DNA of 64,000 nt. It comes from Anisakis pegreffii. Lineage: Eukaryota > Nematoda > Chromadorea > Rhabditida > Anisakidae. Location: positions 1 through 64,000 of the forward strand of contig JAPYMA010001877.1 of the NCBI GenBank assembly GCA_035041965.1. The letters run 5' to 3'. The notes below the pieces were generated by a model. The model searched no databases. It worked only from the letters and a program-made list of their open reading frames with translations, and was not told the DNA's origin. The translations under genes were made by a program, and so were the position numbers. Below are positions 18,728 to 31,012 of this stretch, one piece after another; the stretch's first letter is position 1, and every line of letters starts with the position of its first letter.

Positions 18728-21700
18728 TGTGTGTGTCTGTTTGTATGATCTATCATTACTGATGATACTCATTATCTCATTCTGATACACTTTTGAATGT
18801 TTTTTGTTCCGTTCTGAGTGTTCTCATTATAATGTATGTATTTTAAATGTTTTGATTGAGTGTATCTTTTACCTTGAATGTATGTATTTTAATGAGTTTT
18901 TCGTTTGAATTGATGATATTCATTAATTCAGTTGTTGTATTTATTCGTATTATTCTAGTGGTGTTGTCTTGAGTAATGGCAACGAAAGAAGTCGTCGCAT
19001 TCTGTTCATTAGGCGCATACGCACATAGGTTGAGTTCATAGGAGCATATTTCGTGTCATTGTCCGAAATCTCTAACAGACTAACAATATTTCAAGAACTT
19101 CGGTTTCTTTATGCTAAAGGCTGATCGGTTTAAGTAATCTGATACCTATATGAGTAACCAACGAGGATTTTAAAATTATCGTTCATATAGCTGTGTTTTA
19201 ATCGCAGCGTTTTATTTTGATTGATTTTCAAATATTGATTTTGACTTCTCGATAAGTTATCCCTGTCATACTGATCTGTTTTAATCTCATATTAATCCAC
19301 TCATTTTATTTGTTCTTTTGCGTTCGATGATAATTTATAAGTGAATGTCGAAGATGAGAAGGGGTGGTTCGCGTTCGCTGTCGGTGTCAAAATATGGTAT
19401 GATTAGCTGCTGTTGATTGGATGTGACTGCACTGTTGATTTGTACTGCTGCAATCTCATTGTGGATCATTTTCAGTTTTTGGTATTTCACGTTGTCGTAA
19501 TGAAACATGATTAATATTGTGCTGTTGTAATCATGTTCCTATCCATTATAACTCATAATAAAACGTTGTTATTAATCGATTTGTTTTGCGACACTGAAAA
19601 CGCTTGAGGGTGACATATGGAGTGATCGATGTGTGGTTGATTGATAGGGAATACAATGGATCCATTCAGAACTGACGAATTGTGAAAAGAGAGGGAAATT
19701 GATTGTCGTGAATACTGGAGGCGGGTCAAAAGGCATTGGCCCGCGCTGTTGTTCATTTGGGTATTAATTATCAAGTGTCATTTCGTTGTGCAATCTGATA
19801 AACGAAATTATCGTTCGTATGGAAATCAAACAATCGATTGCAGACGTTGGAAGGATTTGAAAGTTATAGAGGCGTAAGGTTTGTATTGAAGAAGACTTGG
19901 ACTAACCATATACATCTGGAAAGTTTCTTATCAATAAGCATTGTTGGATGATCAGTAGAGAGATCGATTGCATAGTCAAACATACGCGACAGAATGAGTG
20001 ACAGAACGTTAAAGAAAAACGCTTAGGCTTTAGGCTTTAGGTTTTAAGCTTTAGGCTTAGGCTTAGGCTTAATGAAATTTATTGACTGAACTATAAATGT
20101 TTCAAGAAATTCGAATATGTCTGGTGAAGTAAGTATCATCGCGCGACAATGTACATATTTTCCTTAGCGAGCATAATCTTTTCTACTCGATGAACGCAGA
20201 AAACATCTGCCTGTTGAGTAAAATAGAGGATTGGAGTTGTCCGGTCACTGCTGGCCAAACATCCGGGATGACTACTGGCCTTGCAAGTTCGCATCCAAAA
20301 TGCTCTTGGTCCTCAAACAAGTGAATCTATCTAGCGAATGTGTGTTTCGACTCTGTGGAGTATTTAAATGATGAGTGCTTAAATGCTGAAATTCGAGTAA
20401 ACATAAGCCGGAGGCAATAAAGAACGTTAAAGAAAGACTCTTAATCAAAATTGCTGCTGATCTGTACTTATTCACAAATCATTACATTCCATGAAATGTA
20501 TTGATAACAGTGCGAAAGCATTATGAGGTGAGTTGAGTCAAAAACGTCATGAAGAGGCTCACAGCTCAGGTACCGATTGTGCGAAAATTTAACATGAAAA
20601 GTTCTAAGTGGAACAGTTCGACATCAAGCATCCCATTGTACCGGTTATTGATAATAAACCGATTAATCAGGTTCTAGAATGCAATTCATGACTGTGAGAT
20701 TCATTTTAAGCCGTGAATATTGCTCAGTTCAGTTAACGTAGACAATTTTTTATGGGTTTTTCATCTTGTCGAACCAGCCTATACCCTTGATACAGATAAA
20801 AACTTTTTCCTTTTTTTCCTTGTTCATCAATCAAATTATTGTGGGGAAATTTTCATGTAACTCACAATGCTCAGTTTCCAGCATTGCGATGGAGCCTTCT
20901 GGCTATCAAGTTCGCAACAAGCTGCTTCCACTGCGGCTGATTTACCAACTAAATTAACAATGATACGGCGGCTTTGTTATAACGGAGTAGAGCTCAATAC
21001 GAGGATTCCGCACAACTTCGAAGGTTTCCGTTTAACGGTTCTTGTTAGCCGAAATTTCTGGTCACATTCATTGCGCATTTTGATTTTCATATAGATCGGA
21101 GTCGTACTTTCTCAGAAGTCTTCGATTGCTCGCCTCAAAACGACATGTTTGTTAAACTGTTCAAAGGAACGCTCAAGAAATTCATAAATTCGTCCAACTA
21201 ACGAATTTTTATATTGCTGCAGTGCGCCATAACCCATCAATACAATTGACGATGCGGTGCTCTTTGATTCTTTTGATTGTTTCAATTGAGACACTGAAGT
21301 TTCAAAAACAAAAACAAAAAAAAAACTCACACTATCATACCCCTTCCCAATTTATCATGCTTGTGTAATGTAACTGAATTTGCGCGAATGCTCATTTCAG
21401 CCATCGATTTCGTGATTATTATACGCACAGCACAACTCGTATTCACTGTTGAATAAGCTTCTTTATTCTGATATCGTTCGTAGTGTTTATGGGATTATTT
21501 TAATTATGCGTATGAAAACTATGCGTATACACCTATTTCACTATCGATTGTAACAGTTATTCGCTATATGAGCGTTTGGGTATTTTCAATGTTCAATCAG
21601 ATTTACCGAAGCATTTTCGCTGAAGCGCATTTGTTTTCCCGTATGTGTGCAGCTGGCTGGCTCTGTGCTCAAATATTCAATCCATCTGGGTGGATCATTA

Positions 21701-22034
21701 TATAATCTCAATTCTCTTAGATTCATCAATTATCTATTATCAGTTGACCTTGAAAAACGTCCACTAGAAATTTTACAATCAATGACCGTCGGCAAAACAT
21801 GCAATGCAATAGAAACATACTCACGTTTACTGAAAGCGACACGTTGTACCGACGGTCGCATACTTTGAATATTAATCGCATAAATTATCCTCGATTAATA
21901 ACTTTTCATGACAAATTCATTTCACAGTAGAAGCGATGATATGCCGCCTAACAGAGCATAGGAATTGCACTGATTGTTGAGGACAGAGAATGTTCAATAA
22001 ATGAAACGTTCATGATATTGTTGGTTCGTGTCGA
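18728..22034. other. Intergenic region between helicase and glutamate transporter
   Basis: No gene supported. It holds the helicase 3' region, an AATAAA near 19557, a TTAGGC-type telomere-like repeat (20022-20072) and only short chance open frames. Upstream exons of the transporter could lie at the right end (an open frame at 21647-21868 shows no recognisable similarity). Confidence 0.5.
20022..20072 (+). repeat. Interstitial telomere-like repeat (TTAGGC / TTTAGGC)
   Basis: About seven tandem units, starting CTTAGGC, moving through TTTAGGC variants and one degenerate unit, and ending in three exact TTAGGC-type units. TTAGGC is the standard nematode telomere repeat. Confidence 0.85.
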
Positions 22035-25000
22035 ATGTTTTTCCTTGGCAAGTTTGCGAATAATTTTTGGATGGCTCTGAATTCAATGCGACTTCAGCTA
22101 ATGGAATGGCACGTGTTCCGTCGTATGCTCGTACGGAATCTGTTATTAACGTTAACAATATGCTCTGTTTTCGTCGGCCTCTTGCTGGGCTTCATCTTGA
22201 GGCCGTTGAGTCTATCTGATCAAACATGTCTTCTGATCAATTTCCCGGGTGAAATATTCATGCAAGTGCTCAAAATGATGATTCTACCTCTGATTTTCTC
22301 ATCGCTTATTTCTGGTAAGAGCGGTTTCTTGTATCTCTTTCTCGTTTTAAGACTTTTCCAAGTTGTTTCTTAATGTCGCTCTCATTATTCGATTTTTCAC
22401 AAGTTATTGACGAGAAGGAAATTTGGGTACAAATTCGAGTTGTCATAAAACAACGCGTTCGATCTCCTCCGATCGTTATTTCCAAAACGCACTCAGTTAT
22501 ACCCCATCAGTATTCCTAATCATGTTTGTTGTCATATTGGGATCCATTCACCATCCTGGATTACCGCTGTATTCTAGCATTAGCTCAAATGGACGCTAGT
22601 GAATCTGGTCAGATGGGTTTGGCGACTGTTACATACTATGGTGTCACCGCTGTGTTATCAACCATAGTCAGTCTAATATTAATTTCCAAACATACTTTCG
22701 ACTTCTAATCAACATTATCAGTGGTTCCCTGTGATGATTTGTTAACTGCTTCCGAAACCCATTCACTCTTTTTTCAAATAAACTGTCTTTTCGGAGATAT
22801 ACCAATCGCTTTCAAAGAATTATTGAGTTTACTGATTTTTGAGGCTTAGAGAATGAAAAATTCTTTAGTTGGAATAATTCATTTTAAGGTTGGGATAGTG
22901 CTTGTGCTCTCAATCCATCCGGGTGATCCAACGGTCAAAAGTGATTGGTTGGATGATAGTCCACAAGATGCGGATGTTTCGCCATTGGATACATTCCTAG
23001 ATATGATCAGGTTGAACTGTTTCATTTCATTTCTGTTCAATGAGGTTCCATTGGTGGGGGGAGTTAGACGATCAGATCATTCATTTGAAGACTTATGGTC
23101 GACGGTTCGAGAGATCCTGAGGTTTTGAGAACATCCGAGAGGTGTTCAGTTACGTGAACTGAAACAAATTTCTAGAAATATGTTCCCCGAGAATATGATT
23201 CAAGCGTCTTTTCAACGAGTTCAAACGTCCTACACTCTTGTGAAGCCAACATTTAAGAAGATTTCGAAGAATACAACTGTTGAAATGATACCAAAGATTG
23301 TGAAAACAATCGAATCGGCTCGAGGCACCAATATCCTTGGTTAGTATTTTCGATTAGTGATAAAGCTTCGACATATCATTCATCTTAACGAAAATAGACA
23401 CTATATGAACTCTCATATTCACCGTTAATTCTGGGCAATGATTTTCAATAACTTGTCTCACGGTATGTATTAGTTTGAGTTAACTTTCGAGGCTGTTGCT
23501 TTCCAAATGTCTTCTACACTGTCATTATTATCATGCCAGTACAGATGGAAACATATTGTAGGTATGATTGTGTTTTGCACCGGTTTCGGCATCGTCATCT
23601 CTAAGCTCGGCGATCGAGCACGAATCATTGTTGATTTTTTCGTGATTCTCGATGCTGTCATCATGCGTTGGGTTGAGGCTCTAATGTGGTTGGTTCGTTC
23701 ATTCATTGAAGCTCCGATGTTCTTCGTTCCCCAATATGTATATTCTGAATTGCTGATCCACGAAATGGGAAGAACGAAATTTCCATTGATGATAGCTTAA
23801 TTGTTTGAAAGCAACAAATGCACTCTTTTGCAAAAGCAAATAGTGAGTGGTCAATGGAATACCAATGAAATTGCAAAATTCTCATGAACATGCAAACAGC
23901 AAAAAATGTTTCCGCTGATCAGGTTCGCTCCTCTCGGTATAGTTTGTTTGATAACGGCCAGTTTGCTGGAACTGGAGGATCTCAGTGATACGGCTCAAGT
24001 GCTCTTCATGTATGTGATAACGGTAATCGCTGGTCTTTTACTGCATACGATTGTTGTAATGCCCGCACTGTACTTCTTCATCACGCGAAAGAATCCGTTG
24101 ACAATTGCTCAACGCATGTTGCACGCACTCGTTACTGCGTTCGGCACAGGATCAAGGTATGCACTCAGGCAATCATTTTGCAATGATCCACTTTCATTCG
24201 TTTATGATCACTGAAGAAAAGTTGATTTTGAAACATACATACGTGTGCATCTTACCCGAAACATTACGACAAACTCAAGCAGTTTCGTTCGATACAATAT
24301 GATCTATAACAGTAACAACAGCATACAATAGGGCAAAAAAGGTATTTTCATAAAGTAGATGAAAATGAATTTGAAGTGGTGCCGCATTGCCCGTTTCGAT
24401 GCAATGTCTTGAGGAAAAGTTGAAAGTGGACAGACGAGTAACTCGTTTTGTGTTGCCTCTCGGAACAACAATCAATATGGTTGGTCGAAATCACTGTTTC
24501 TCACTGTTCACTTGACTACATTGAATTATGTTGATAAGAAATTTGACGGAGGAAATGAATTCAGGACGGTAACGCTCTCTATGAAGCAGTTGCAGTTATT
24601 TTCATCGCTCAGCTCAACAATGTGTCGCTTTCCATAGCTGAAGTGATAACTGTAAGGTGGCGGTTATTTTAATAGAAATACATTTCATCAATTCCAGTCT
24701 GTCACTTATCTTCTTCCAAGTATTGCTGAAAAAAGATTTTTCATGATGCGAAATGCTATGATTACAAAACTGAAAATGTATTCAGAAACTGCAGCCGTTC
24801 AAAATCAGTTCGCAGTGTTTTTTTTTCTATTTTAAGATCATTTTTCAAACTATAGATATGAGATCAACGCATCCCTTTCAATCTAACTAAGAGGCGAATA
24901 CTGAAGTTTCGTTCAGATAACACTAGATTTCTTGAAACACGAACGAACCGTAAGCAATTTCAGCTTAACGGCCACAATAGCGTCGATTGGTATGGGTTCA

Positions 25001-25876
25001 GTGCCAGCCGGTTTAGTCAGTATTCTACTCATCCTCAATACCATCGGTCTTCCAACCAAAGACGTTCCACTGCTAATTACTGTCGATTGGCTCATGTTTG
25101 TTGATGAACCAAAAATCTCAGTTGATCTATCCCAATAAGATCATTTTTATTTATTCCTGATTCTTAACTTATACTGCCTTTCTCAGCAAATTACTTCACT
25201 GTATTAGAGAACGCTTTCCTAATGTTTCTTTCAAAAACACGTATGAATAACAATCCCGATGTAAACGAACCTCCTAAACTACTTATTGAAACTATTCTGT
25301 CAACCCAAACTACTATTACTAGTTATTGTAATTCCCAAAAACAAAATTTTGCAAGAAGCTCCCAAATCTTAAGGATGTAAATATTTTTCAGTGATCGAAT
25401 CCGAACATCAGTTAATGTACTTGGCGATGGCTACGTGGCTGCGGCCGTAGCGCATATACTCAAGGATCGTCTCGATAAATCGAATCATACAAACGAATTT
25501 CGAGCCGCAGTCAAGGAAGAAATTGGTGAGAAATTAATGATTGCACAGAATTTTCATTATTCTTTATGCAATGTTCGATGACCTCGCACATTCCAATTAT
25601 AATGGATCAAGTGTTCAAAGCTAATTCAATCAAACATCTCATAGTCTTCTATCGTTACTAACTCAAATGGTTCCTCTAGAACTGCTGAAGTCTGCTACGA
25701 CAAGTCGTTGCTCATCGATGAACTGGAATGATATGGCTTCGCAGTCAGTATCGCCGAATCCTTCGCGTCTTAACTCAATGACGGTCTTCGGTGGCGGTAG
25801 GTTGTCATGGCGAAAAGCTTCAAATGCAGCCTTCTTTAAACCGAAAGTTTCGTTGAGTAGAGTACTGAATGTGTGA
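22035..25876 (+). CDS. SLC1-family sodium-dependent excitatory amino-acid (glutamate) transporter
   Basis: GLT/EAAT-type plasma-membrane carrier that takes up glutamate with sodium. Exons: 22035-22314, 22578-22666, 22889-23010, 23176-23339, 23562-23688, 23923-24156, 24377-24479, 24565-24656, 24964-25095, 25392-25525, 25680-25876; 1674 bases, about 557 aa, all phases fitting. Hallmarks in order are [17 protein letters not shown] (TM2), VLSIHPGDP (TM3), MWFAPLGI, TAFGTGSSGAALPV (HP1 serine-rich loop), [17 protein letters not shown] (TM7), [16 protein letters not shown] (HP2) and [12 protein letters not shown] (TM8). HP2 normally reads like GAASVPSAG or GAAGIPQAG; here the tip is one residue shorter. 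The start could instead be the ATG at 22071. The last exon is chosen because a good GTGAGA donor and a TCTAG acceptor fit in phase; reading through the donor would stop at 25581. Confidence 0.9.
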
Positions 25877-28101
25877 TCAATTAGATCGTGATATCCTGTG
25901 CGATGAGAAGCGTGAATTATTCCGGTTTGCACAAAGCACAATCCATGTCTAATTCAGACTTATTGTTTGTAATCTGGCGCTTCAGGAATTTCAGCTGTAT
26001 TGTGTCATATGAAAATTGTGCTCTTCTTCCTAAACATCACTTGAAATCCGTTTTTGTTGAATTCGCTATTGTCTTACGCGTTGCAGTTCTGACTCAAAAT
26101 GCTATCAGATAAAGTTTCAGTTATTGCATGTTGAATTCTCACAAAACATGAACAGCTAAAAAATTTGATCTATCAAATTATCAAATCTATCAAATCACAT
26201 TGAGTCTAGATTGCTTCTCCTTGAAGAGCAAAATTTGTGATATTGTATGAGGCAATTATTTCTGGAAGCAACAGCTTGCAGATCAAATACGACGGCGAAT
26301 CCAATACGAAAAACACTTCAATTGAAGCTGCTTATTTACAACTTCATAACCCCTAATAAGGCGTTCAACAAACTCTTTGATCTCAAGCAGTTCAATAAAT
26401 TTTCTCAGGTAGATATTCTTTTAAGGAAAAAACTTGCAAGAAATACCAATAAACATACATTTTTGAAAGGCTGAAATGATATGAATGAAAGAAACAACTG
26501 CATTATATTATGACTTATTGTTAAAGTTCCCATATAATACATGCCATTTTCTCACGAATCCCGATGACTTCAAACAAAACTGAATAACTTAAAATAGTAT
26601 TCATCACGATAGTATTCAAAACTGAAATAATTACAAGAAACTACAATAGTAACATGAACAACATTCAGAAAATAATAGTAAACTGATTAAAGATCACGCG
26701 AAGATATTTTCTCAGTGCGTGTTGTCTGTATTCCCTAAATAGCTCTACAGATATCAAGAAAATTCATTCGTATGTCAATAACATTTATTCGATCCCAATC
26801 GCTTTCTATCACCATGCTGTTTGATTTCCTGCGATCATCTCAAGACACTGTATTTCAAGACATGATTCATATGCAGATGTGGCATTTAACCACTGGAACA
26901 TCTACTCTCAGTTATACCATCATGTAAGACACTCCCTGTCGAATCACTGCATGCTTGACAGACAATAATAATGATGCTCGTCAGATCCCATTTAATGTCC
27001 AATGCTGTTCAGCTTGGAGCCAGCTTGTGCAATGAAGATTTATCCTTCATACAAATACTGTCATATTCAGAGGCAAATATATTTCAATAACAAGAATATC
27101 ATCCAAAAGGATCTGTCCACTTTTTCTTGTGAAGTATTTACATTGATTGAACATATTTAACAATTCAAAATTTATTCACGATCAGATTTGAAGATATGCT
27201 GATAGCAGTTTATCATATTGACGTCCCAACGCCATTCTTTACATTTTCAGAACCAACAGGTTTCTGCATTAATTCAGTTAAAGATTTTAACTTACTATTA
27301 AACAATTCAAGAACGATGCTTTACGCAATAAATGAGTTTGAATTCCTTCACAAACCAAATTTGTTATCAGAAATTAATTTGAATGTTGATAGTTGGTCAT
27401 TTTTTGATTTTTATTAATTAACTTTAAATATGCAAGAATGATGCTTGACGAGAGGAGATAATGCACAAGAAAATACAAATGATAACGATAATGACAATAT
27501 CAGTTATGAAAATAAGTAAGTATGGTTGTGATATTAATGGTAAATGATGACGGTAATTAGCATAATAATAATAATGAGTTTTGTAATGTTGATGAAAACA
27601 ATATCAATAGAATAATAATAGTAATAAGAGAGATAACAGAAATAACCGTGAAAATAATGAGATTTGGTGATTCAACCATTTGTGGCGATACTAACTCCCA
27701 AATAGTAACACAAGATTTCGATTGGAACGGTAAAGAAAAACAGAAAGAATACTGCGGTAATTTCATACAAATCAACGAATACATTCCTTATTCGAGTCCG
27801 ATTGAAGCACTCAAAAAGAAGATCAAAATAACGCCACAAGCATAAATTCACTATACACATGGAATATTAGCATAAATTTATAATTTTTCTGGTTTCGTCA
27901 GGGACAAGTTTCTAACGTAATCCCCGTCGAACACAGTGGATAATTCAGATATGTGATCAATGACGGATTTGCTGGTGAATATGTCTGAATGCTCTCATTC
28001 GAAGGAGATCAAATGAGAGCAAAAATGACAAGGTGATTAGTTGCATAATATGGTGTTGCATTCATTAACGTTTGCAATTTAAACACCGAATGCGATAATG
28101 G

Positions 28102-28303
28102 TCACTTCTTGGATGGTATAAAATTAATGTCACGTAAGGTTGGCGAATGGACTGGAGTGGCAGTACTAAAAGGGACCGATTGTAGTTGACGAACTGCTCG
28201 TGGATGTTGGGAAGAGTCGAATAGAGTACCCGATGGCGATGACTGGATTGAGAGCGAACGAAGACCCGCTAAAGGAACCCTTCTTGTTGATGTCCTACCA
28301 GTT
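28102..28303 (-). CDS. Isolated exon-like open frame, unidentified
   Basis: A run of T ending TTTTCAG stops at 28304 (minus strand) and leads into 66 codons rich in Ser, Thr, Pro and Arg, with coding-like third positions, ending in TGA at 28102. A GTGACC overlapping the end could be a donor. No partner exon was found and no family recognised. It may be the last exon of a gene whose other exons I missed, or chance. Confidence 0.2.
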
Positions 28304-28849
28304 CTGAAAAAAAAACGCTGTTCGTTTGAATTCACGTGACATCATTATTTCTAATATCAATATCTATTTAGTGATAAGGATCACAAGTGAACAGTGAAAA
28401 TCTTTAGGCCAGGATTGTGACGGTGCATTATTCTATGAGATATTCGAGTTCCAGAATGCGCTGTTGATTCAAATCTAGATTTGTTATCGTTTAATACAAA
28501 TAGTCGTTGTTTTTCTATGATACATTGAGACGTTATTATCAGTTACAATTTCATTGCTTCAAACAATTCGTCACAAAATAGAGAAGTTGAAAATAGCAGA
28601 AACATCAGGTGCGAAATTTTATTCTGTGAATAATTTGCAGAATTCTTGTTGATTTCTTCCGAATTATTCACGGAATTTTGTTTTTTCCATTGCTGAGAAT
28701 GAGAGATTTTTTGGGGGATTTTGATTATTGAATTAGCATAAAGTGTGCCCATTGTGACACAACCGTTATGCATTCAAATGCATGCAAATCTCAATGATAA
28801 GCAGTTGATGAAAGCATCTCAAAACGTATTTAGTTCAGTGCCAGTTGGG

Positions 28850-28889
28850 AAAAATTGCATACAAAATTGCATACAAAAATTGCATACAA
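28850..28889. repeat. Short tandem repeat of AAAATTGCATAC
   Basis: Three nearly perfect 12-13 base copies in a row. Confidence 0.8.
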
Positions 28890-30671
28890 CGTGGAACGAC
28901 GAATAAGTGGGAATACGATTAAGATATCAGTCAGGGCGAAAACAGGGAAAATCGTCATTATTTTCCACTCATCAACAAATTACTGACCGCGCACTAAGGC
29001 GGCACTACGAGAGACTGTAAATGCAGTTTCAGTACTATCAGTCTATGACAAACACATATGCGGGTTAACAGTCATCAATGCTGTGCCAATGTTCTATTCT
29101 TTTTCACTCATTGTCACATAATCACTTGTTGGATAAACTATCAGAAATACGATGGAAAAAGTTTTCTGCAAACTGCATCGATTGGTTTTTCATAACGAAA
29201 TCTTTATTACCCGATATTTTTGATATTAATAGTAAGATTTACAAGTTCAAACAAAATGTTGATTCGTAATTCCGTGCTCTGAATGTTGAGATAAAAATCA
29301 AAACACTTTCGTATTTGATCTTGAGTGGCTGAGAATGAGTGAATAAAATTTTCACAACAAACCTCCTGACACGATTGTCGAGCAACTTGCTGGTACTGGA
29401 TGTACGTGAGTGCGGACAGGGTGAAGTTGAACTCGTCTCAGCTTCTAAACTTTATCACTGCATCGTTTTTAATCGCTAATTCTAAGGTCTTTTCACCGGA
29501 TAATTCAAAGAAATTACAGCAAACACACGAGTCGAACACAGGAAGAAACGGAAATATATAACGCCGGTGAAGCTTGGTGAGTACTTCGAAAAGCTGGAAT
29601 AACGCTGATATCTTCCAGATGTGATGGAACAGCAGGTCTTGTTGTCGGTTCATTTTCTGGTCTAGGAAACGTCCACTGAAGTTGTAATCGATAAAAGTTT
29701 GATTAACGTAAGCCGTCATATCAAGCCATGTTACCTTCATATCAACACATGGTTCATTGAATCAGCGAATTCGAATCAAAGAATTCCAACAATTGTATTC
29801 ATGGTGCTATTATTGCTCTCGCTTCATTCAAGAAGCACAGTAAGTTTTATAACTGACTGTTTTAAGCGAGGCACACATGCGATATTGAAGTGTGATTGAT
29901 CGCACAGATCATCATCACAACTCTTTGACAATATTGACAATTTCAGTGCAAAATGACTTCAGAAAATTCTTCCATGGAATTACAACAAAATATTTTCATA
30001 TAGTGACAGAAAGAGATAATTTTGAATCAATTAACGAGGCTTGCGCTGAAATGAAAGCGTGATTGATAGTACAAATCCAAATGCAATAAATATTCCCTGT
30101 TATTACGTTCAAAGACGTGAGTGAGGAAGAAACAACCACACGATGAACACTCGAATACAGATGCGTACAAAATTTCACACTGGTAAAAATATTTAATTAC
30201 TGCCTTGAAAAAAACTGTACAAGAAGTCATGCATTTTAAATCAATTGAATAGTATAATAATGTATGCATTTAAATCAAAAAATGTACAAATCATGCAAAA
30301 AATCAATTGGTGTGAATTATAAGCAAGGAGGTTCTTCTGACTGATGATCGATTCATTGTTAGACGGGACAGTTTTGAAAGATTTCTTCCTGCATCCGTCA
30401 TCATGCAGGATGCGAACGACAAAAAACATCAATAAAGCAACACTGCTTGAAAGAATATCAACAAATGTCGATGCAAACCCAAGTCGAGATATCGAAATTG
30501 GAATGAATCAGAGCAACAAACAAAAACAAGCAATTATCTTCATGTTTGTCTCTTTTAACCGCTGAATCATTCGAAGTCGAACAGTGAAAAAGTTCCACAA
30601 TCAATGAAGGGGAATTACCACGCCAGGTTTGTTTATATCGAGTATTCTCATTTAACGTGTATGTTAGAACC

Positions 30672-30895
30672 GTGACCGTTCAATCTGTTTAAAGATATTT
30701 AGTCTAACGACAGTTTGCCTAAAGACACATTGCTTTTAACGGACAGTTTGCCGAACGGATAGTTTGCCTAACTTACGGTTTTTCAATGGATATTTCGCCT
30801 AATAGGCAAACTGTCCGTTAGGCAAACTATTCGTTAGACAATGTGTCTTTAGGTAAAGTATCGTTAGGTTAAATGCCTTTAGACAGATTGACCGG
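30672..30895. mobile_element. Foldback mini-element built from short GTTAGGCAAACT-type units
   Basis: The left half (from about 30672, CCGTTCAATCTG) is complementary to the right half (to about 30895, CAGATTGACCGG), with several mismatches and a loop near 30780-30800. Both halves are made of degenerate 16-18 base units such as TAACGGACAGTTTGCC and its complement. This is the architecture of a small foldback or MITE-like element. No flanking duplication could be assigned. Confidence 0.75.
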
Positions 30896-31012
30896 GTACC
30901 TGTTAAAACATAGCATCTCTTCTGCATATCCAATGTGAAGCGCACAATTTACAACGTCGTTACTGCGTAATGAAGTGTTCAAATGATCTTCAAAAGCCGC
31001 GAAACGATAAGT

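Larger units (their letters stand above)
25877..31012. other. Intergenic region between glutamate transporter and copine
   Basis: No gene supported. It contains one exon-like minus-strand stretch (28102-28303), a short AAAATTGCATAC tandem repeat (28850-28889) and a foldback element (30672-30895). A minus-strand open frame at 29438-29740 has no recognisable similarity. Confidence 0.5.

Noticed and set aside
23682..23925. Loss of the conserved Trp in the transporter's MWYSPLG-type motif
   Set aside because: Using the GTTGGT donor after 23688 in place of GTGGTT restores MWFAPLG in phase, so the Trp is present.
25663..25930. Minus-strand open frame with an acceptor-like CACAG, protein-like in composition
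   Set aside because: It is antisense to the last transporter exon, which fits in phase with a good donor and acceptor; no partner exons were found on the minus strand.
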